From NCBI RefSeq assembly GCF_008386465.1, contig NZ_VUOD01000001.1, forward strand, positions 1 to 64,000: 64,000 nt of DNA, in the 5' to 3' direction. The notes beneath the pieces were generated by a model that saw only the letters and a list, made by a program, of their open reading frames with translations, had not been told where the DNA came from and made no database searches. Source of the stretch: Arenimonas fontis. Its GTDB lineage: Bacteria; Pseudomonadota; Gammaproteobacteria; Xanthomonadales; Xanthomonadaceae. Position 1 is the stretch's first letter, and each line of letters opens with the position of its first letter. Position numbers and translations under genes: made by a program. Positions 43,860 through 54,032 of the stretch are shown piece by piece.

Positions 43860-45083
43860 TCAGCGCAAACGGTAGGCCGACAGCTTGCCTTCGCCGCTTA
43901 TGGCGAACAACAGGCCGGTGGTGGTGGAGACTTGCGGCGTACCGCGGATCGGTGCCCGGTCCAGGCGTTCGCGGGCGACGACGCGGCCGTCCTCCGGGCT
44001 GATCCAGTGCAGATAGCCTTCGACATCACCGAACACCACATAGTCGCCATGCACCGCCGGGCTGCTCAGCCAACGGCGCGCCAGCACATCGTGTCTCCAC
44101 AAGGCGCTGCCGCTGCTGCGATCCAGGGCCCAGATGGTGCCGTCGGGATCGGCCAGCATCAGGCGGTCGGCCAGCAGGGCCAAGCCGCCGTAGGTGCCGG
44201 TATCGCGGGACCACAGCGGCTGGCCCGTGGCCATCACGATGGCCATGGTCTGGCCGCCGACACTGGTGGCGTAAAGCTCGCTGTATCCCAGCGCCAGCTC
44301 GCCGTCCACGTCGGCCATCCGATCCAGGTCGCTGCGGCCCTCGGGTGCCGCCACGCGCTGGATCCAGGCTACGCTGCCGTCGCCCAGCCGCAGCGCCACC
44401 ACGTTGCCGTCCTCATAACCGAGGTAGACCCGCTGACCATCGCTAACCGGCGCCGCGTTGCCCCGGGTGGACAAGGCCGGGATGCCACGGTCGTAGACCC
44501 AGCGGCGAGCGCCGTCGGCGCTGTCCAGGCCGAACGTGCGGCCATCGTTGCTGCGCACGACCACCCGGTCGCCAGCCACCAGCGGCGCCGAGATGACCTC
44601 GGACGTGACCTTGGCGCGCCAGCGTTCGGCGCCGGTGCCTGCATCCAGGGCCACGACTTCGCCGTTGCGGCCGCCGACCACCACCAAGCCGCCGCCCACG
44701 CCCGGGCCGCCGGTGATGCCGCCGTCGGCGATGCGCTTGCGCCAGAACTTCCAGGCGCTGCCATCGCTTCTGCGCTCCGCAGCCAGGGTGCGCCATACCG
44801 GCTTGCCGGTATTGGCGTCCACAGCCATCACCTCGCCTTCGTCGTCGAACACGAAGACCTTGTCGCCCTCGATCGCCACCTGCTGGCGCAAGCCCATGCG
44901 CTGCTGCTCGTCACCGAGGTTGATGGACCAGACCTGTTCGACCGTGGCCGATGCCTGGATTTCGGTCAGCTCGGCCGGTCCGCGCGCCTTCTCGGCATCG
45001 CTGGCGATCCAGCCCCTGATGGTGCTGCAGCCGCCCGCGAAAACGGTCAGCGCCAGGGCGAGTACAAGGGTACGGATGCGCAT
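43860..45083 (-). CDS. bamB: Outer-membrane protein assembly factor BamB
   Basis: 407 residues. A lipoprotein signal ends in FAGGC (Cys19). The mature part is an eight-bladed beta propeller of PQQ-like repeats ([53 protein letters not shown]). BamB helps BamA insert outer-membrane barrels. The ATG at 45083 begins the signal; the longer frame overlaps the gene upstream. Confidence 0.94.
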   Translation of the reverse strand: MRIRTLVLALALTVFAGGCSTIRGWIASDAEKARGPAELTEIQASATVEQVWSINLGDEQQRMGLRQQVAIEGDKVFVFDDEGEVMAVDANTGKPVWRTLAAERRSDGSAWKFWRKRIADGGITGGPGVGGGLVVVGGRNGEVVALDAGTGAERWRAKVTSEVISAPLVAGDRVVVRSNDGRTFGLDSADGARRWVYDRGIPALSTRGNAAPVSDGQRVYLGYEDGNVVALRLGDGSVAWIQRVAAPEGRSDLDRMADVDGELALGYSELYATSVGGQTMAIVMATGQPLWSRDTGTYGGLALLADRLMLADPDGTIWALDRSSGSALWRHDVLARRWLSSPAVHGDYVVFGDVEGYLHWISPEDGRVVARERLDRAPIRGTPQVSTTTGLLFAISGEGKLSAYRLR

Positions 45084-45087
45084 GCGT

Positions 45088-45741
45088 TCAGGTCTCCGGC
45101 TGGCCGGACGGCTGCCCGCCGGCATCGGCTAGTTTCATTTCCAGCAACGGCCGGATCGCCGCCGCCTCGTCGAGATTGGCCAGGGCCCGGGCATAGGCTT
45201 CGCGTGCCTGTTCCCGACGGCCGAGGGCACGTTCGGCATCGCCGCGCAACTCGGCGGCCGCGGCGACGTAGCGGCCACCGGCCTCGAGACCGGCCAGGCG
45301 ATCGATCGCCTCTTCGTGCCTTCCCAGTGTCAACAGCACCCGGGCTGCCCGCAGCTGCACCAGGTCGGCCAGCTCCGCCTCCAGACCCTCGCGCGATACG
45401 GAGTCCAGCTCGGCCAGTGCCTGCTCGCCCTGCCCCTCTGCCAGCTTGTGCTCGGCCAGGGCCAGGGCGACGAGGGCCGGATAGGGGCCGCCGCCGTGGT
45501 TCTGCCGCAACGAACTCGCGAAGGCCTCCGCCTTGTCGATTTCCCCAGCGTCCAGCGCCTTGCCGAAGGCGAGGAACTCGCCACCCGCCAGGGCTTGCCG
45601 GTTCGCCTGCTGTCCTTGCCACCACTGCCAGCCCCACAGGGCCGCCAGCCCCAGGGCAACGCCCATCAGCAGCGAGGATCCGTTGTTCTTCAACCAGGTG
45701 CGAACGCGTTCGCCCTGTTCATGTTCGTCTAGCTGGCTCAT
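45088..45741 (-). CDS. YfgM-like tetratricopeptide protein (ancillary SecYEG subunit)
   Basis: 217 residues. An N-terminal cytoplasmic stretch (MSQLDEHEQGERVRTWLKNN) leads to one membrane helix (LLMGVALGLAALWGWQWW), then periplasmic TPR-like helices (ALALAEHKLAEGQGEQALAE, AERALGRREQAREAYARAL). This matches YfgM, which lies before bamB in E. coli and links the Sec translocon to periplasmic chaperones. Confidence 0.87.
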   Translation of the reverse strand: MSQLDEHEQGERVRTWLKNNGSSLLMGVALGLAALWGWQWWQGQQANRQALAGGEFLAFGKALDAGEIDKAEAFASSLRQNHGGGPYPALVALALAEHKLAEGQGEQALAELDSVSREGLEAELADLVQLRAARVLLTLGRHEEAIDRLAGLEAGGRYVAAAAELRGDAERALGRREQAREAYARALANLDEAAAIRPLLEMKLADAGGQPSGQPET

Positions 45742-45800
45742 GCATCACTCTTGCGGCCCGGCACCGGGCGCGGGGAAGGGGTCGGGACAACGGCCGCGCC

Positions 45801-46658
45801 TCAACGCCGCGACCCGCTGACTTCGCCGTCGGAGGATACCGCAAAGCGAGCCACGTTCGCCGAACGGAACGGTTCCAGATCCAGCTCGCGACCGGCCACC
45901 CGGACTTCCACGGCATCGGCGTTGCCGACCGTCACGTTGGCCACCCGGCCGATGTCGTAACTCCGCTCTTCGCCCGCCGGGATCAATGCCCGTTCCATCC
46001 GTTCCCCTTTGGCGTCAAGCACCTCGATCCAGCTTTCGCCGTGGAAGCGCAGCACCAGGGTGTCAGCTGCCGGCGCCGGGGCCGGCATCGGTGCGATCGA
46101 GGCCATCACCGGATCGGGGCCGACATCGTTCGCGCCCGCGGCGGTCGTGCCGGCGTCCCTGGCGGGCAGGGGCAGCGATTGGCTGCCGCCGCTGGCCAGG
46201 GTCTCTGGACGCTCCAGCACCACCTCCGGCTCGAGGGTCAGGGGCGCCGGCGGTTCGACCGACTGGAAGTGCCTGACCACCAGCACGACCGGCACGACCA
46301 GGACGGCGGTCATGACCAGATAAACGGCGCTGCGGATGCCCCTGTCCAGGGAATGACGCAGGCGCGACTGCGAGGCCATGCTCACCAGCTCCGGCGGACG
46401 GGCCCGATGGATCACCGGCTCGGCCAGCGATTCCGGCAGGCCGAGCAGGCGCAGGTAACTGCCCAGGTAGCTGCGCACGTAGACCGGGGCGCCGAGCCTA
46501 TCCCAGTCCTCTCGCTCCATGGCCTCGACGATGGCCAGCGGCAGGCGCAGTTGCTGGCCGACCTGCTCCGGACTCAAGCCCTGCTGCTCACGGCTCCGGC
46601 GCAGCTGCAGGCCAATCGGATCATCGAAAAGCGGCTGTTGTGTAGCTTCCTGGTTCAT
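45801..46658 (-). CDS. rodZ: RodZ-like helix-turn-helix membrane protein
   Basis: 285 residues. The N-terminal cytoplasmic HTH (LQLRRSREQQGLSPEQVGQQ, LGAPVYVRSYLGSYLRLLGL) is followed by a membrane helix (AVYLVMTAVLVVPVVLVVRH), a Pro-rich linker, and a periplasmic DUF4115 domain (LRFHGESWIEVLDAKGERME). RodZ links MreB to the cell-wall machinery and cell shape. It overlaps pilW by four bases. Confidence 0.88.
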   Translation of the reverse strand: MNQEATQQPLFDDPIGLQLRRSREQQGLSPEQVGQQLRLPLAIVEAMEREDWDRLGAPVYVRSYLGSYLRLLGLPESLAEPVIHRARPPELVSMASQSRLRHSLDRGIRSAVYLVMTAVLVVPVVLVVRHFQSVEPPAPLTLEPEVVLERPETLASGGSQSLPLPARDAGTTAAGANDVGPDPVMASIAPMPAPAPAADTLVLRFHGESWIEVLDAKGERMERALIPAGEERSYDIGRVANVTVGNADAVEVRVAGRELDLEPFRSANVARFAVSSDGEVSGSRR

Positions 46659-47431
46659 TGCTGGCGCGCCCCCTCCGGCGCGGTCGGCGTGAAGTCTGGG
46701 AACTGCTGGCGCAGGCGCTGGCGGTAACGGTCGGCGCTGGCACGATCACCCGCGGCTTCCTCGATGCGGGCGGCCAGGTCCAACAACTCCGGGGTGCTGG
46801 CCCCGGCCGCCTCCCTGCGCTGCAGGAAGGCGCGGGCGCTCAGGTAGTCGCCGTTGGCATACTCGACCTCCGCCGCCAACAGCAGCAGAGCGGCATCCTC
46901 GGGGGCCAGGTCCAGGCCCTTGCGCAGGTGCGTTTCGGCGACCGTCGGCCGGCCGGCCAGCCAGGCACATCGGCCGGCGTTGTAATAAGCCTGGTGCTTG
47001 TTTCCGTAGAACGGGTCGGCGAACGCCGCGGCGAACTGGGTTTCGGCCTGGTCATGACGCCCTTGCTGGCAAAGCCACACGGCGTAGGCGTTGCGCACGT
47101 GGCCTGAGCCTGGCGCCAGGCGCGCTGCGCGGGCGTAGCTTTCGCCGGCCCGGGCCGGCTGGTTGATACGCTCCTGGATCATGCCCATCACGACGTGCAG
47201 ATCGGCGGAATCCGGATCGGTCTGGAGCCCGCGACGCGCCCTGTCCAGGGCGTATTCGAGCTTGCCCGACTGCAGGTAGCTCTGCGCCAGGCGCAGGTTG
47301 GCGTTGCCCTGGCGGCTCATTTCGGCGCCGCGCCCTCCGGTCGCCGGCGTCGCTCCACCGGTACCGGCGCAAGCGGCCAGCAGGGCTGCAAGCAGTACGG
47401 CAAGAAACGCACGACCGGCGTCAGGCGGCAT
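46655..47431 (-). CDS. pilW: Type IV pilus biogenesis/stability protein PilW (PilF)
   Basis: 258 residues. A lipoprotein signal ([15 protein letters not shown], lipobox LAAC, Cys21) is followed by TPR repeats ([60 protein letters not shown]). The lipoprotein assists PilQ secretin assembly in the outer membrane. It starts inside the rlmN gene end (11-base overlap). Confidence 0.88.
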   Translation of the reverse strand: MPPDAGRAFLAVLLAALLAACAGTGGATPATGGRGAEMSRQGNANLRLAQSYLQSGKLEYALDRARRGLQTDPDSADLHVVMGMIQERINQPARAGESYARAARLAPGSGHVRNAYAVWLCQQGRHDQAETQFAAAFADPFYGNKHQAYYNAGRCAWLAGRPTVAETHLRKGLDLAPEDAALLLLAAEVEYANGDYLSARAFLQRREAAGASTPELLDLAARIEEAAGDRASADRYRQRLRQQFPDFTPTAPEGARQQ

Positions 47432-48617
47432 CAGAGACTCCCTGTTGTTCCAGCTTGCGGCGAAATTCGGCCTGGCGGCGCGTGCGGTCCATGACCTGGC
47501 CCTTGAGCTGGCCGCAGGCGGCATCAATGTCGTCGCCCCGGGTCCGGCGTACGGTGGTAAGCACGCCGGCGTCGAGCAGGATCTTCTGGAAGGCGCGGAT
47601 TTCGGCCTCGCCGCTACGCTCGAAACGGGTACCCGGGAACGGGTTGAACGGGATCAGGTTGACCTTGGCGGCATCGGCATACTGCATGTGGTTGGCGAAG
47701 GACTTCATCAGCCGCGCCAGCTCCCGGGCCGTCGCCGGCGAGTCATTCACGCCTTTCATCAAGGTGTATTCGAAAGTGACGGACTCGCCCTTTTTCTTGC
47801 GCCGCAGGTAGCGCACGCAAGCGTCCATCAGCTCGGCGATCGGATACTTCCTGTTGAGCGGAATGAGTTCGGTGCGCAGCTCGTCGTTGGGCGCGTGCAG
47901 CGACACCGCCAGCGCCACGTCGCTTTCCTCGGCGAGCCGGTCGATCATCGGCACCAGGCCGGAGGTCGAAAGGGTGACGCGCTTGTTGGCCAGGCCGAAG
48001 CCGAGGTCGTCGCGCATCAGGCTCATGGCGCGGACGACGTTGTCGAAGTTCAACAGCGGCTCGCCCATGCCCATCATCACCACGTTGGTGAGCTTGCGGT
48101 CGAGATGGGTCTTGTTGCCCAGGTGCCGCGACGCCACCCAGACCTGGCCAATGATCTCGGCGGTGCTCAGGTTGCGGTTGAAGCCCTGGGTGGCAGTGGA
48201 GCAGAACTGGCAGTTCAGGCCGCAGCCGACCTGACTGGACACGCACAGCGTGCCGCGGCCCTTGTCGGGGATGAACACCGCCTCGACGGCGTTGCCGGCG
48301 TCCATGCCCAGCAGCCACTTGTGGGTGCCGTCGGCACTGGGCTTGTCGAACAGGACCTTGGGCGGGCGGATCTCGGCGTGCTGCTCGAGCCTGGCGCGCA
48401 GCGCCTTGCCAACGTCGGTCATCTGCGCGAAGTCGGTGACGTGCTGGTGGTAGATCCACTTCATCACCTGGTGGGCGCGGAAGCGCTTCTCGCCAAGAGT
48501 GTCGGCGAAGAAGCGCTCCATGCCGGCGCGATCGAGGTCGAGCAGGTTCACCCGGGCCTGGCCGGCGGGCGCCTGCTCGACCTGCGGCGGGATGGACTTG
48601 TCGGATGACCCGATCAC
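47421..48617 (-). CDS. rlmN: Dual-specificity 23S rRNA/tRNA methyltransferase RlmN
   Basis: 398 residues. A radical-SAM enzyme that methylates A2503 of 23S rRNA and A37 of some tRNAs. The cluster motif CxxxCxxC is in [18 protein letters not shown], the SAM site in [13 protein letters not shown], and the second catalytic cysteine in [12 protein letters not shown]. The start is GTG at 48617. Confidence 0.95.
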   Translation of the reverse strand: MIGSSDKSIPPQVEQAPAGQARVNLLDLDRAGMERFFADTLGEKRFRAHQVMKWIYHQHVTDFAQMTDVGKALRARLEQHAEIRPPKVLFDKPSADGTHKWLLGMDAGNAVEAVFIPDKGRGTLCVSSQVGCGLNCQFCSTATQGFNRNLSTAEIIGQVWVASRHLGNKTHLDRKLTNVVMMGMGEPLLNFDNVVRAMSLMRDDLGFGLANKRVTLSTSGLVPMIDRLAEESDVALAVSLHAPNDELRTELIPLNRKYPIAELMDACVRYLRRKKKGESVTFEYTLMKGVNDSPATARELARLMKSFANHMQYADAAKVNLIPFNPFPGTRFERSGEAEIRAFQKILLDAGVLTTVRRTRGDDIDAACGQLKGQVMDRTRRQAEFRRKLEQQGVSDAA

Positions 48618-48631
48618 GGCGGCTCCGGCCC

Positions 48632-49057
48632 TCAGCGCGGGCAGAGTTCGGTGGTGCTGAAGAAGTAGGCGATCTCGATCGCGGCGTTCTCCAGGCTGTC
48701 GGAACCGTGCACGGCGTTGGCATCGATGGTTTCGGCGAAGTCGGCGCGGATGGTGCCCGGCGCGGCTTCTTTCGGGTTGGTGGCGCCCATCAGCTCGCGG
48801 TTCCTGGCCACCGCGTTCTCGCCCTCGAGCACCTGGATCATCACCGGGCCGGAACTCATGAACTCGACCAGCGCGTTGAAGAACGGCCGCTCGCGGTGGA
48901 TGGCATAGAAGCCCTCGGCTTCCTTGCGGCTGAGGTGCTTCATCTTGGCGGCGATGATCTTCAGGCCGGCTTTTTCGAAGCGGCTGTAAATCTCGCCGAT
49001 GACGTTCCTGGCGACCGCGTCGGGCTTGATGATGGAAAGGGTGCGCTCCAGCGCCAT
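48632..49057 (-). CDS. ndk: Nucleoside diphosphate kinase
   Basis: 141 residues. Equilibrates nucleoside di- and triphosphates through a phosphohistidine ([12 protein letters not shown]). [18 protein letters not shown] is the usual N-terminus and GGAG lies six bases before the ATG at 49057; a start at 49069 is a weaker alternative. It precedes rlmN, the conserved order in gammaproteobacteria. Confidence 0.96.
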   Translation of the reverse strand: MALERTLSIIKPDAVARNVIGEIYSRFEKAGLKIIAAKMKHLSRKEAEGFYAIHRERPFFNALVEFMSSGPVMIQVLEGENAVARNRELMGATNPKEAAPGTIRADFAETIDANAVHGSDSLENAAIEIAYFFSTTELCPR

Positions 49058-49246
49058 GTGCTGCTCCATTGTGAGGATGTTGGGGGTTCCGGACGATGCT
49101 GGGATTCCGGGGCCAGTCAATCTAGCACAAAACCCCGACCCGACACGGGTTTAGCGCAAGTCCTTGGACATTTCCGGCAGGATCCGCCGACGCCTGCCGG
49201 GCGTCGCGCCCGCCCCGGCTCCCCCGCACACGTTTGAGCCAGGCAT

Positions 49247-49274
49247 TTGACCCTGGCGCCAGGCCGGGCATAAT
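49247..49274 (+). promoter_or_regulatory. Putative promoter of the TetR/beta-oxidation unit
   Basis: TTGACC (49247-49252), 16 bases, CATAAT (49269-49274), ending 35 bases before the TetR start. The spacer holds CTGGCGCCAGG, a perfect palindrome that may be an operator. Confidence 0.5.
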
Positions 49275-49309
49275 CGCCAACACCCGTTTCAATCGAACGC
49301 TGGCAGGCC

Positions 49310-49933
49310 ATGTCCACCACCCATTTCAACACCAAGGAACGCATCCTCGGCGCCGCCGAGGAGCTGTTCGCCCAGCACGGTTTCGCCGGCACATCGCTCC
49401 GTCAGGTGACCAGCCGGGCCGACGTCAACATCGCCGCGGTCAACTACCACTTCGGCAGCAAGGAAAACCTGGTCAACGAGGTCTTCCGGCGCCGGATGGA
49501 CGAAATGAGCGAACGCCGCCTGGCCCTGCTGCGCAAGGCCAGGGAGGAGAAACCCGGCGACCTCGAGGCCATCCTGGCCGCCTTCATCGAACCGCCCCTG
49601 GCCCTGACCCTGGACCGACACGGCGGCTCTGCCTTCGTCCGGGTACTGGCCCGGGCCTATGCCGAGAAAAACGATGGCCTGCGCAAGTTCCTGTCCGATA
49701 ACTACGGCCACGTCCTGCGCGAGTTTGCCAAGGCCATCCATCAGGCCCTGCCGGGCCTGGGCAAGGAGGACCTGTACTGGCGCCTGGACTTCACCGCCGG
49801 CGCCCTCACCTACGCCATGTCCGACTTCGGCCTGATCAAACGCCCCTCCGGCGTGCCGGAAAAGGTCCACTGCGAGAAGGCCGCCCAGGCCCTGATCCGC
49901 TTCGCCGCCGCCGGCCTGCGTGCCCCGGCCTGA
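49310..49933 (+). CDS. TetR-family regulator, PsrA-like
   Basis: 207 residues. The N-terminal HTH (ERILGAAEELFAQHGFAGTS, VNIAAVNYHFGSKENLVNEV) is followed by a ligand-binding domain of the PsrA type (LRKFLSDNYGHVLREF). PsrA regulators sense long-chain acyl-CoA and repress beta-oxidation genes. It lies 50 bases before the FadN-like gene, consistent with local control. Confidence 0.82.
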   Translation: MSTTHFNTKERILGAAEELFAQHGFAGTSLRQVTSRADVNIAAVNYHFGSKENLVNEVFRRRMDEMSERRLALLRKAREEKPGDLEAILAAFIEPPLALTLDRHGGSAFVRVLARAYAEKNDGLRKFLSDNYGHVLREFAKAIHQALPGLGKEDLYWRLDFTAGALTYAMSDFGLIKRPSGVPEKVHCEKAAQALIRFAAAGLRAPA

Positions 49934-49983
49934 GCCGCGGCCTCCCGGCCGAATCCGTTCAACGTTTCCCCACGGAGTACCCC

Positions 49984-52353
49984 ATGTCGCAACTTCTCAT
50001 CCGCAAGGTCGCCGTGCTCGGCGCCGGCGTGATGGGCGCGCAGATCGCCGCCCATCTGGTCAACGCCGGCGTGGACACCGTCCTGTTCGACCTGCCCGCC
50101 AAGGAGGGCCCGGCCAATGGCGTGGTGGACAAGGCCATCGCCAACCTCGGCAAGCTCTCCCCGGCGCCGCTGGCCAGCAAGTCCCTGGCCGCCGCCATCA
50201 CCCCGGCCAACTACGACCAGCACCTGGAGCTGCTGCGCGGCTGCGACCTGGTGATCGAGGCCATCGCCGAGCGCATGGACTGGAAGAAGGCGCTGTACGG
50301 GAAGATCGCCCCCTACCTGGCCCCGCACGCCATCCTGGCCTCCAACACTTCAGGTTTGTCGATCAATGGCTTGGCGGATGTTCTTCCTGAAGAACTTCAC
50401 TCCCGGTTCTGCGGCGTGCACTTTTTCAACCCGCCGCGCTACATGCACTTGGCAGAGTTGATCCCCTGCCGCAAGACTGATCGACAAGTTCTTGAAGGAC
50501 TTGAGACTTTCCTGGTCACCACGCTGGGCAAGGGGGTGGTCTACGCCAAGGACACGCCGAACTTCATCGGCAACCGCATCGGCGTTTTCTCCATCCTCTC
50601 CACCCTGCACCACACCGCCGAGTCCGGCCTGGGCTTCGACGAGGTGGATGCCCTGACCGGCCCGCTGCTGGGCCGCCCGAAGTCGGCCACCTACCGCACC
50701 TCGGACGTGGTCGGCCTGGACACCATGGCGCACGTGGTCAAGACCATGGCCGACACCCTGCCGGACGACCCCTGGCACGCCTATTTCAAGACCCCGGCGT
50801 GGATGCAGGCCCTGATCGACAAGGGTGCCCTGGGCCAGAAGGCCGGCGCCGGCATCTACGTGAAGAAGGGCAAGGACATCCTGGTGCTCGACCTGGGCAA
50901 GCAGGACTACCGCCCCGCCTCCGGCCAGGCCGACCCGGGCGTGGTCGAGATCCTCAAGCTCAAGGACCCGGTGGAGAAGTTCGCCAGGCTACGCGCCGGC
51001 GAGCACCCGCAGGCCCGCTTCCTCTGGGCCCTGTTCCGCGACCTGTTCCACTACAGCGCCTACCACCTGGACTCGATCGCCGACACCGCCCGCGACGTGG
51101 ACCTGGCCATCCGCTGGGGCTACGGCTGGAGCCTGGGTCCGTTCGAGACCTGGCAGGCGGCCGGCTGGAAGCAGCTGGCCGAGTGGATCGCCGAGGACAT
51201 CGTCGCCGGCAAGGCCATGGCGCAGGTGCCGCTGCCGGACTGGGTGTTCGACGGCCGCGACGGCGTGCATGCCGCCCAGGGCAGCTTCAGCCCGACCCGC
51301 GGCGAGTTGCTGCCGCGCTCCAACCTGGCCGTCTACAACCGCCAGCGTTTTCCCGATCCGGTATTGGGCGAGCGTGCCAACCCCGGCGAGACCGTCTTCG
51401 AGGACGACTCGGTACGCATGTGGCATGACGGCGACGGCATCGCCGTGCTGGGCTTCAAGACCAAGATGAACACCGTCTCCGACGGCGTCCTGGCCGGCAT
51501 ACAGAAGGCGGTGGACATCGCCGAGCGCGACTTCCGCGGCCTGGTGCTGTGGCAGGCGAAGGAGCCCTTCTCCGCCGGTGCCGACCTCAGCGGCGCCCTG
51601 GCCTCGCTGCAGGCCGGCAAGCTGGCCGAGTTCGAGGCCATGGTGAAAACCTTCCAGGCCACCAGCCAGCGCATCAAGTACGCCCTGGTGCCGGTGGTGG
51701 CGGCCGTGCGCGGCATGGCCCTGGGCGGCGGCTGCGAGTTCCAGATGCACTCGGCCCGCGCCGTGCTGGCCCTGGAGAGCTACATCGGCCTGGTCGAGGC
51801 CGGTGTGGGATTGCTGCCGGCCGGCGGCGGCCTGAAGGAGATCGCCGTGCGCGCCTCGGCGGCGGCCGGCCCAGGCGGCGACGTCTTCGCCGTGCTCAAG
51901 CCCTGGTTCGAGGCGGTGGCCATGGCCAAGGTCTCCGGCTCGGCCCTGGAAGCCAAGGAGCTGAAGCTGGCCCGCGAAAGCGACGTGGTGGTGTTCAACG
52001 CCTACGAGCTGCTGCACGTGGCCAAGGCCCAGGCCCGCGCCCTGGCCGAATCGGGTTACCGCCCGCCCCTGCCCGCCCGCCGCGCGCAGGTGGCCGGCGA
52101 TGTCGGCATCGCCACCTTCCGGATGATGCTGGAGAACATGCTCGAGGGCCGCTTCATCTCCGAGCACGACTACGAGATCGGCAAGCGCATCGCCACCGTC
52201 CTCTGCGGCGGCGAGGTGGACCGCGGTTCCCTGGTGGACGAGGACTGGCTGCTGGCGCTGGAGCGTGAGCACTTCATCGCCCTGGCGCAGATGCCCAAGA
52301 CCCAGGAACGCATCATGCACACCCTCAAGACCGGCAAGCCGCTGAGGAACTAA
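49984..52353 (+). CDS. 3-hydroxyacyl-CoA dehydrogenase/enoyl-CoA hydratase (FadN-type)
   Basis: 789 residues. The N-terminal dehydrogenase (VAVLGAGVMGAQIAAHLV, SNTSGLSINGLADVLPEEL, GVHFFNPPRYMHLAELIP) precedes the C-terminal crotonase domain (PFSAGADLSGALASLQAG, VRGMALGGGCEFQMHSAR), the FadN order rather than that of FadB. It carries out the middle two steps of fatty-acid beta-oxidation. The codons between about 50345 and 50515 differ sharply from the rest (TTG, CTT, GTT, ACT in place of CTG, GTC, ACC). A thiolase gene follows after four bases. Confidence 0.93.
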   Translation: MSQLLIRKVAVLGAGVMGAQIAAHLVNAGVDTVLFDLPAKEGPANGVVDKAIANLGKLSPAPLASKSLAAAITPANYDQHLELLRGCDLVIEAIAERMDWKKALYGKIAPYLAPHAILASNTSGLSINGLADVLPEELHSRFCGVHFFNPPRYMHLAELIPCRKTDRQVLEGLETFLVTTLGKGVVYAKDTPNFIGNRIGVFSILSTLHHTAESGLGFDEVDALTGPLLGRPKSATYRTSDVVGLDTMAHVVKTMADTLPDDPWHAYFKTPAWMQALIDKGALGQKAGAGIYVKKGKDILVLDLGKQDYRPASGQADPGVVEILKLKDPVEKFARLRAGEHPQARFLWALFRDLFHYSAYHLDSIADTARDVDLAIRWGYGWSLGPFETWQAAGWKQLAEWIAEDIVAGKAMAQVPLPDWVFDGRDGVHAAQGSFSPTRGELLPRSNLAVYNRQRFPDPVLGERANPGETVFEDDSVRMWHDGDGIAVLGFKTKMNTVSDGVLAGIQKAVDIAERDFRGLVLWQAKEPFSAGADLSGALASLQAGKLAEFEAMVKTFQATSQRIKYALVPVVAAVRGMALGGGCEFQMHSARAVLALESYIGLVEAGVGLLPAGGGLKEIAVRASAAAGPGGDVFAVLKPWFEAVAMAKVSGSALEAKELKLARESDVVVFNAYELLHVAKAQARALAESGYRPPLPARRAQVAGDVGIATFRMMLENMLEGRFISEHDYEIGKRIATVLCGGEVDRGSLVDEDWLLALEREHFIALAQMPKTQERIMHTLKTGKPLRN

Positions 52354-52357
52354 GACA

Positions 52358-53554
52358 ATGAGCAAGCAGATCCAGGACGCCTACATCGTCGCCGCCACCC
52401 GCACCCCGGTCGGCAAGGCCCCGCGCGGCGTCTTTCGCAACACCCGCCCCGACGAGATGCTGGCGCATGTGCTCAAGGCCGTGGTCGCCCAGACCCCGGG
52501 CATAGACGTCAAGCGCATCGAGGACGCCATCATCGGCTGCGCCATGCCCGAGGGCGAGCAAGGCATGAACGTGGCGCGCATCGGCGTGCTGCTGGCCGGC
52601 CTGCCCAACACGGTGGCGGCGCAGACCATCAACCGCTTCTGTTCCTCCGGCCTGCAGGCGGTGGCGCTGGCGGCCGACCAGATCCGCCTCGGCCAGGCCG
52701 ACCTGGTCCTGGCCGGCGGCACCGAATCCATGTCCATGGTGCCGATGATGGGCAACAAGGTGGCGCTCAGCCCCAGGGTCTTCCAGGACGACAACGTCGC
52801 CATCGCCTATGGCATGGGCATCACCGCCGAGAAGGTGGCCGAGGAATGGAAGGTCAGCCGCGAGGACCAGGACGCCTTTGCCCTCGCCTCGCACCAGAAG
52901 GCCCTGGCCGCCCAGGCTGCCGGCGAGTTCAAGCAGGAGATCACGCCCTACCGGGTGATTTCGCACCAGCCCGACCTTGCCGGCAATACCGTGCGCCTGC
53001 GCGAGCTGCTGGTTGAACAGGACGAGGGCCCGCGCGCCGACACCAGCGCCGAAGGCCTGGCGAAGCTGCGGCCGGTGTTCCGCGCCGGCGGCACGGTAAC
53101 CGCCGGCAACAGCTCGCAGATGAGCGATGGCGCCGCCGCCGTGCTGCTGGCTTCCGAGCAAGCGATCAAGGACTACGGCCTGACCCCGCTGGCCCGTTTC
53201 GTCAGCTTCTCGGTCGCCGGTGTGCGACCGGAAGTGATGGGCATCGGCCCGATCGCCGCGATCCCGAAGGCACTCAGGCAGGCCGGCCTGAGCGCGGAGC
53301 AGCTGGACTGGATCGAGCTCAACGAGGCCTTCGCCGCCCAGGCCCTGGCGGTGATCCGCGACTGCGGCCTGGATCCGGCCAAGGTGAACCCGCTGGGCGG
53401 TGCCATCGCCCTGGGTCACCCGCTGGGCGCCACCGGCGCCATTCGCACGGCGACCATCGTGCACGGCCTGCGCCGGCGCAAGCAGAAGTACGGCATGGTC
53501 ACCATGTGCATCGGCACCGGCATGGGCGCCGCCGGCATCTTCGAAGCGCTCTGA
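52358..53554 (+). CDS. Acetyl-CoA acyltransferase (thiolase)
   Basis: 398 residues. Cleaves 3-ketoacyl-CoA to acetyl-CoA and a shortened acyl-CoA. The nucleophilic cysteine is in [18 protein letters not shown], His in [16 protein letters not shown], and the second cysteine in [19 protein letters not shown]. It forms the FadA partner of the upstream multifunctional enzyme. Confidence 0.94.
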   Translation: MSKQIQDAYIVAATRTPVGKAPRGVFRNTRPDEMLAHVLKAVVAQTPGIDVKRIEDAIIGCAMPEGEQGMNVARIGVLLAGLPNTVAAQTINRFCSSGLQAVALAADQIRLGQADLVLAGGTESMSMVPMMGNKVALSPRVFQDDNVAIAYGMGITAEKVAEEWKVSREDQDAFALASHQKALAAQAAGEFKQEITPYRVISHQPDLAGNTVRLRELLVEQDEGPRADTSAEGLAKLRPVFRAGGTVTAGNSSQMSDGAAAVLLASEQAIKDYGLTPLARFVSFSVAGVRPEVMGIGPIAAIPKALRQAGLSAEQLDWIELNEAFAAQALAVIRDCGLDPAKVNPLGGAIALGHPLGATGAIRTATIVHGLRRRKQKYGMVTMCIGTGMGAAGIFEAL

Positions 53555-53572
53555 GCTTCCGCCGCTCCTCCC

Positions 53573-53603
53573 GAACCCCCGGGCGACCGGGGGTTCTCTT
53601 GTT
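53573..53603 (+). terminator. Rho-independent terminator of the beta-oxidation unit
   Basis: A perfect 10-bp stem, GAACCCCCGG with CCGGGGGTTC, closes a GCGA tetraloop and is followed by TCTTGTT, 19 bases after the thiolase stop. Confidence 0.8.
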
Positions 53604-53681
53604 GACACGGATTTGCCCGGACAAGGCTGATCAGGAAGCAAAGAACGCCCGATCCGCGCCCATCCTCGTAAATCCGCGTCA
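53604..53681. repeat. Degenerate 10-bp direct repeats with an inverted partner
   Basis: ATCCGCGCCC, ATCCTCGTAA and ATCCGCGTCA lie in tandem at 53652-53681. GACACGGATTT at 53604-53614 is the near-complement of the AAATCCGCGTC at 53671-53681. It resembles dispersed intergenic repeats built on ATCCGCGT. Confidence 0.45.
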
Positions 53682-53687
53682 GGAAAA

Positions 53688-54032
53688 TCAGGCCAAACGG
53701 GTGCCGTTGGGGACCGGGCGCTCGAGGGCGGTGAGGACCACGCCGGCCTCGGTGGGGAAGCCGGTGAGCAGGAACTCGGAGCGGAACGGCCCGATCTGCT
53801 TGGGCGGGAAGTTGATCACGCCGACCACTTGCCGTCCCAGCAGATCCTCGACCGAGTAGAGTGTCGCGACCTGGGCGCTGGTTTTCTTCACCCCGTGCGG
53901 GCCGAAGTCCACCCACAGTTTCCAGGCCGGCTTGCGCGCTTCCGGGAAGGGTTCGACCTTCAGCACCGTCCCGGCACACAGCCAGACCTTCTCGAACTCG
54001 GACCAGCTCAGTTCCGGCATCGCCGCGCTCAT
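53688..54032 (-). CDS. csaA: CsaA-type tRNA-binding protein
   Basis: 114 residues of the OB-fold tRNA-binding domain. [39 protein letters not shown] and [10 protein letters not shown] match CsaA, a tRNA-binding protein with reported chaperone-like activity related to protein export. It is last in the lapA-csaA run and overlaps the oxidoreductase gene by four bases. Confidence 0.9.
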   Translation of the reverse strand: MSAAMPELSWSEFEKVWLCAGTVLKVEPFPEARKPAWKLWVDFGPHGVKKTSAQVATLYSVEDLLGRQVVGVINFPPKQIGPFRSEFLLTGFPTEAGVVLTALERPVPNGTRLA

